Assembly (NCBI GenBank): GCA_963942565.1
Contig: OZ012688.1
Location: forward strand, 20,296,599-20,360,598
Direction of reading: 5' to 3'
Length of the DNA: 64,000 nucleotides
DNA from: Maea johnstoni
Taxonomy: Eukaryota; Annelida; Polychaeta; Spionida; Magelonidae
Position numbers and translations under genes: made by a program. A model generated the notes under the pieces. That model did not search any database and was not told the origin of the DNA. It saw nothing but the letters and a program-made list of their open reading frames with translations. This document shows, one piece after another, positions 62,568-64,000 of the stretch. Position 1 is the stretch's first letter. Each line of letters starts with the position of its first letter.

Positions 62568-62571
62568 TTAA
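62568..62571. other. Clean empty MITE site (single TTAA) in one unit
   Basis: This unit reads GCTTTCTTTAAATAAAGACATG, the exact flanks of the MITE insertion joined through one TTAA. The unit length also fits: 1048 bp against 1257 expected for a unit with the 11-bp duplication and the 1-bp deletion, a difference of 209 = 205 + 4. It is the only MITE-free unit among 42 in the window. It fits seamless piggyBac-type excision, an ancestral unoccupied unit, or slippage between the two TTAA copies. Confidence 0.9.
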
Positions 62572-64000
62572 ATAAAGACATGATAATTGAGATGCTCCAT
62601 AAAAAATGACAGATTCCCTATGTTAAAACAGGTTAAAGAAAAACATTGGGGTTTTTCTTTTGCCGTCATGACATAGGTTTAAATGTAATTTACGCAAGAC
62701 GATGTCTGTGAAACATGTGACACACAACCAACTACGTACCCTGTATGTGGTCGACAATTTGGCACTTTTCCGCTTTTCTAGCGCTAATTGAAAAAAAGTG
62801 TAAAGCAGCGGTTCTGACTCAAAGGTTTGATGTGTTGCTATGCTGTATGTCACTATGACGTCATAGATGGCGCTCGACCAATCACAATCAGGCGTAGTCA
62901 CATCCCTATACCTGGACAACCAGGGAAACGTATTTCATCACTAATTCGGAACTTGTAACAATACATCGTAAGAAGATGAAATGGAAGCTACTGCACATCT
63001 GTAGCACATCTCTGTTCAAATCTTTGGGCTTATAGGCCATACGGGTCTTTCTTCTAATATAGTTCCAAACGACCTTGTTTAAGTCATTGTTCATATTTCA
63101 CTTCATGTTGCTCCATTACTTTTGTAAGAAAACGTTGCATAGTTATAGAGGCGACATTAGAGTTGCATTCCATAATGAACCTTAGTTTATGCTTTATTTC
63201 AAAATAAAAACAGGTGATGAAAATGCTCAAAGGTTTGATGTGTTGCTATGTTGTATGTTTCTATGACGTCATAGATGGCGCTCGACCAATCATGTTTAGT
63301 CCTTGTCACACCCCTATACCTTGACAACCAGTGAAACGTATTGCATCATTAATTCGGAACTTGTCACAATCCATCGGAAGAATAAGAACTGGAAGCTACT
63401 GCACATCTGTAGCACATCTCTGCTCAAATCTCTGGGGCTGATTATATACGGGTCTTTCTTGTAAAACGGTCCCAAACGATATTGTTTAAGCCATTGTTGA
63501 TATTTTAGTTCATGTTGCACCATTCCTTTTTAAAGAAAATGTTGCACGTTTAAAGAGTCGACATTAAAGTAACATTTCATAATGTACATTTCATTATGCT
63601 TTCTTTAACCCTTATGCTGCTGGTGGCTAATTGCACCAATACAAAGTGATGCAAAAACCCTGAAAAATCACTGAAACCATGGCAAATGGGTACTCATCTG
63701 AGAGTACTCAGCGAGAGCTTTCAAATGAATACCAACATGACAGGTTTTATATGGTTTTCAAAGATTTTTGCATTTTTGTGCATTGGGCGAATGTAACGTC
63801 AGCATTGGAAGGGTTAAATAAAGACATGATAATTGAGATGCTCCATAAAAAATGACAGATTCCCTATGTTAAAACAGGTTAAAGAAAAACATTGGGGTTT
63901 ATCTTTTGCCGTCATGACATAGGTTTAAATGTAATTTACGCAAGACGATGTCTGTGAAACATGTGACACACAACCAACTACGTACCCTGTATGTGGCCGA

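Larger units (their letters stand above)
33481..64000. repeat. Satellite array, right part (about 25 units), runs off the window
   Basis: The array resumes at the base after the 3' LTR, in the same phase and orientation. The landmark falls at 34111, 35358, 36605, 37852, 39110, 40357, 41604, 42851, 44109, 45356, 46603, 47850, 49097, 50344, 51591, 52838, 54085, 55332, 56579, 57825, 59071, 60317, 61575, 62623 and 63869. Most spacings are 1247. The four 1258-bp steps carry the 11-bp duplication. The 1246-bp steps from 56579 onwards lack one T in the AACAGGTTGATG stretch. The single 1048-bp step (61575 to 62623) is the unit without a MITE. The array is cut by the window end. Confidence 0.97.

Noticed and set aside
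682-64000. CRISPR array, tRNA, rRNA or histone-type tandem gene cluster
   Set aside because: The repeat units are 1247 bp with no short repeat-spacer pattern, no cloverleaf or rRNA-like sequence, and no conserved host ORF.
682-64000. Centromeric satellite with a CENP-B box
   Set aside because: I saw no match to the CENP-B box consensus in the unit. The higher-order organisation is compatible with a centromere but does not prove one.

Overview
The window is eukaryotic, almost certainly animal, nuclear DNA made of two things: a long tandem satellite array, and one very young Ty3/gypsy LTR retrotransposon inserted into it. The species cannot be named from the sequence. An animal, plausibly a marine invertebrate, is suggested by the gypsy-type pol, a primer-binding site resembling the 3' end of an animal tRNA-Leu, and the satellite/MITE architecture. 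I see no host protein gene, rRNA, tRNA or CRISPR array.

Layout. 1-681: non-array flank with a short hairpin, A-tracts and a 52-bp GC-rich minisatellite. 682-21581: left part of the array, about 17 units of 1247 bp (variants 1246 and 1258). 21582-33480: LTR retrotransposon of 11,899 bp with identical 819-bp LTRs and a 4-bp target duplication GTTG. It holds gag, pol (PR-RT-RH-IN), a 1.5-kb gap with a 40-bp tandem repeat, and a third ORF that is not an envelope. It looks whole, with no visible breaks. 33481-64000: the array continues for about 25 more units and runs off the window end.

Anatomy of the satellite unit. Each 1247-bp unit is two diverged copies (A and B, about 406-409 bp) of one ancestral sequence, plus a 223-bp spacer unlike either. 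A 205-bp foldback element bounded by TTAA on both sides (piggyBac-like MITE) sits inside every A copy. The paralogous B copy has no MITE. Exactly one unit, at 62.57 kb, has a clean single TTAA where the MITE should be, as expected of seamless excision or an ancestral empty site. Shared rare variants show that blocks of 2, 3 and 4 units were re-duplicated recently (2494, 3741/3752 and 4999 bp), and that four neighbouring units near 56-61 kb were homogenised.

How the retrotransposon parts fit together. Gag carries the matrix/capsid-type domain and a CCHC knuckle. Pol lies in the -1 frame, with an in-frame GGGAAAC slippery heptamer between the knuckle and the gag stop. ORF3 has two zinc-finger-like clusters, an SR-like basic stretch, a long coiled coil and a C-terminal SUMO-interaction-like motif. 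A short motif (ACGCCTGAGCGAACC and a sister form) recurs in gag, on both sides of ORF3 and, in inverted orientation, in each unit of the 40-bp tandem repeat. Nothing I recognise explains this pattern.
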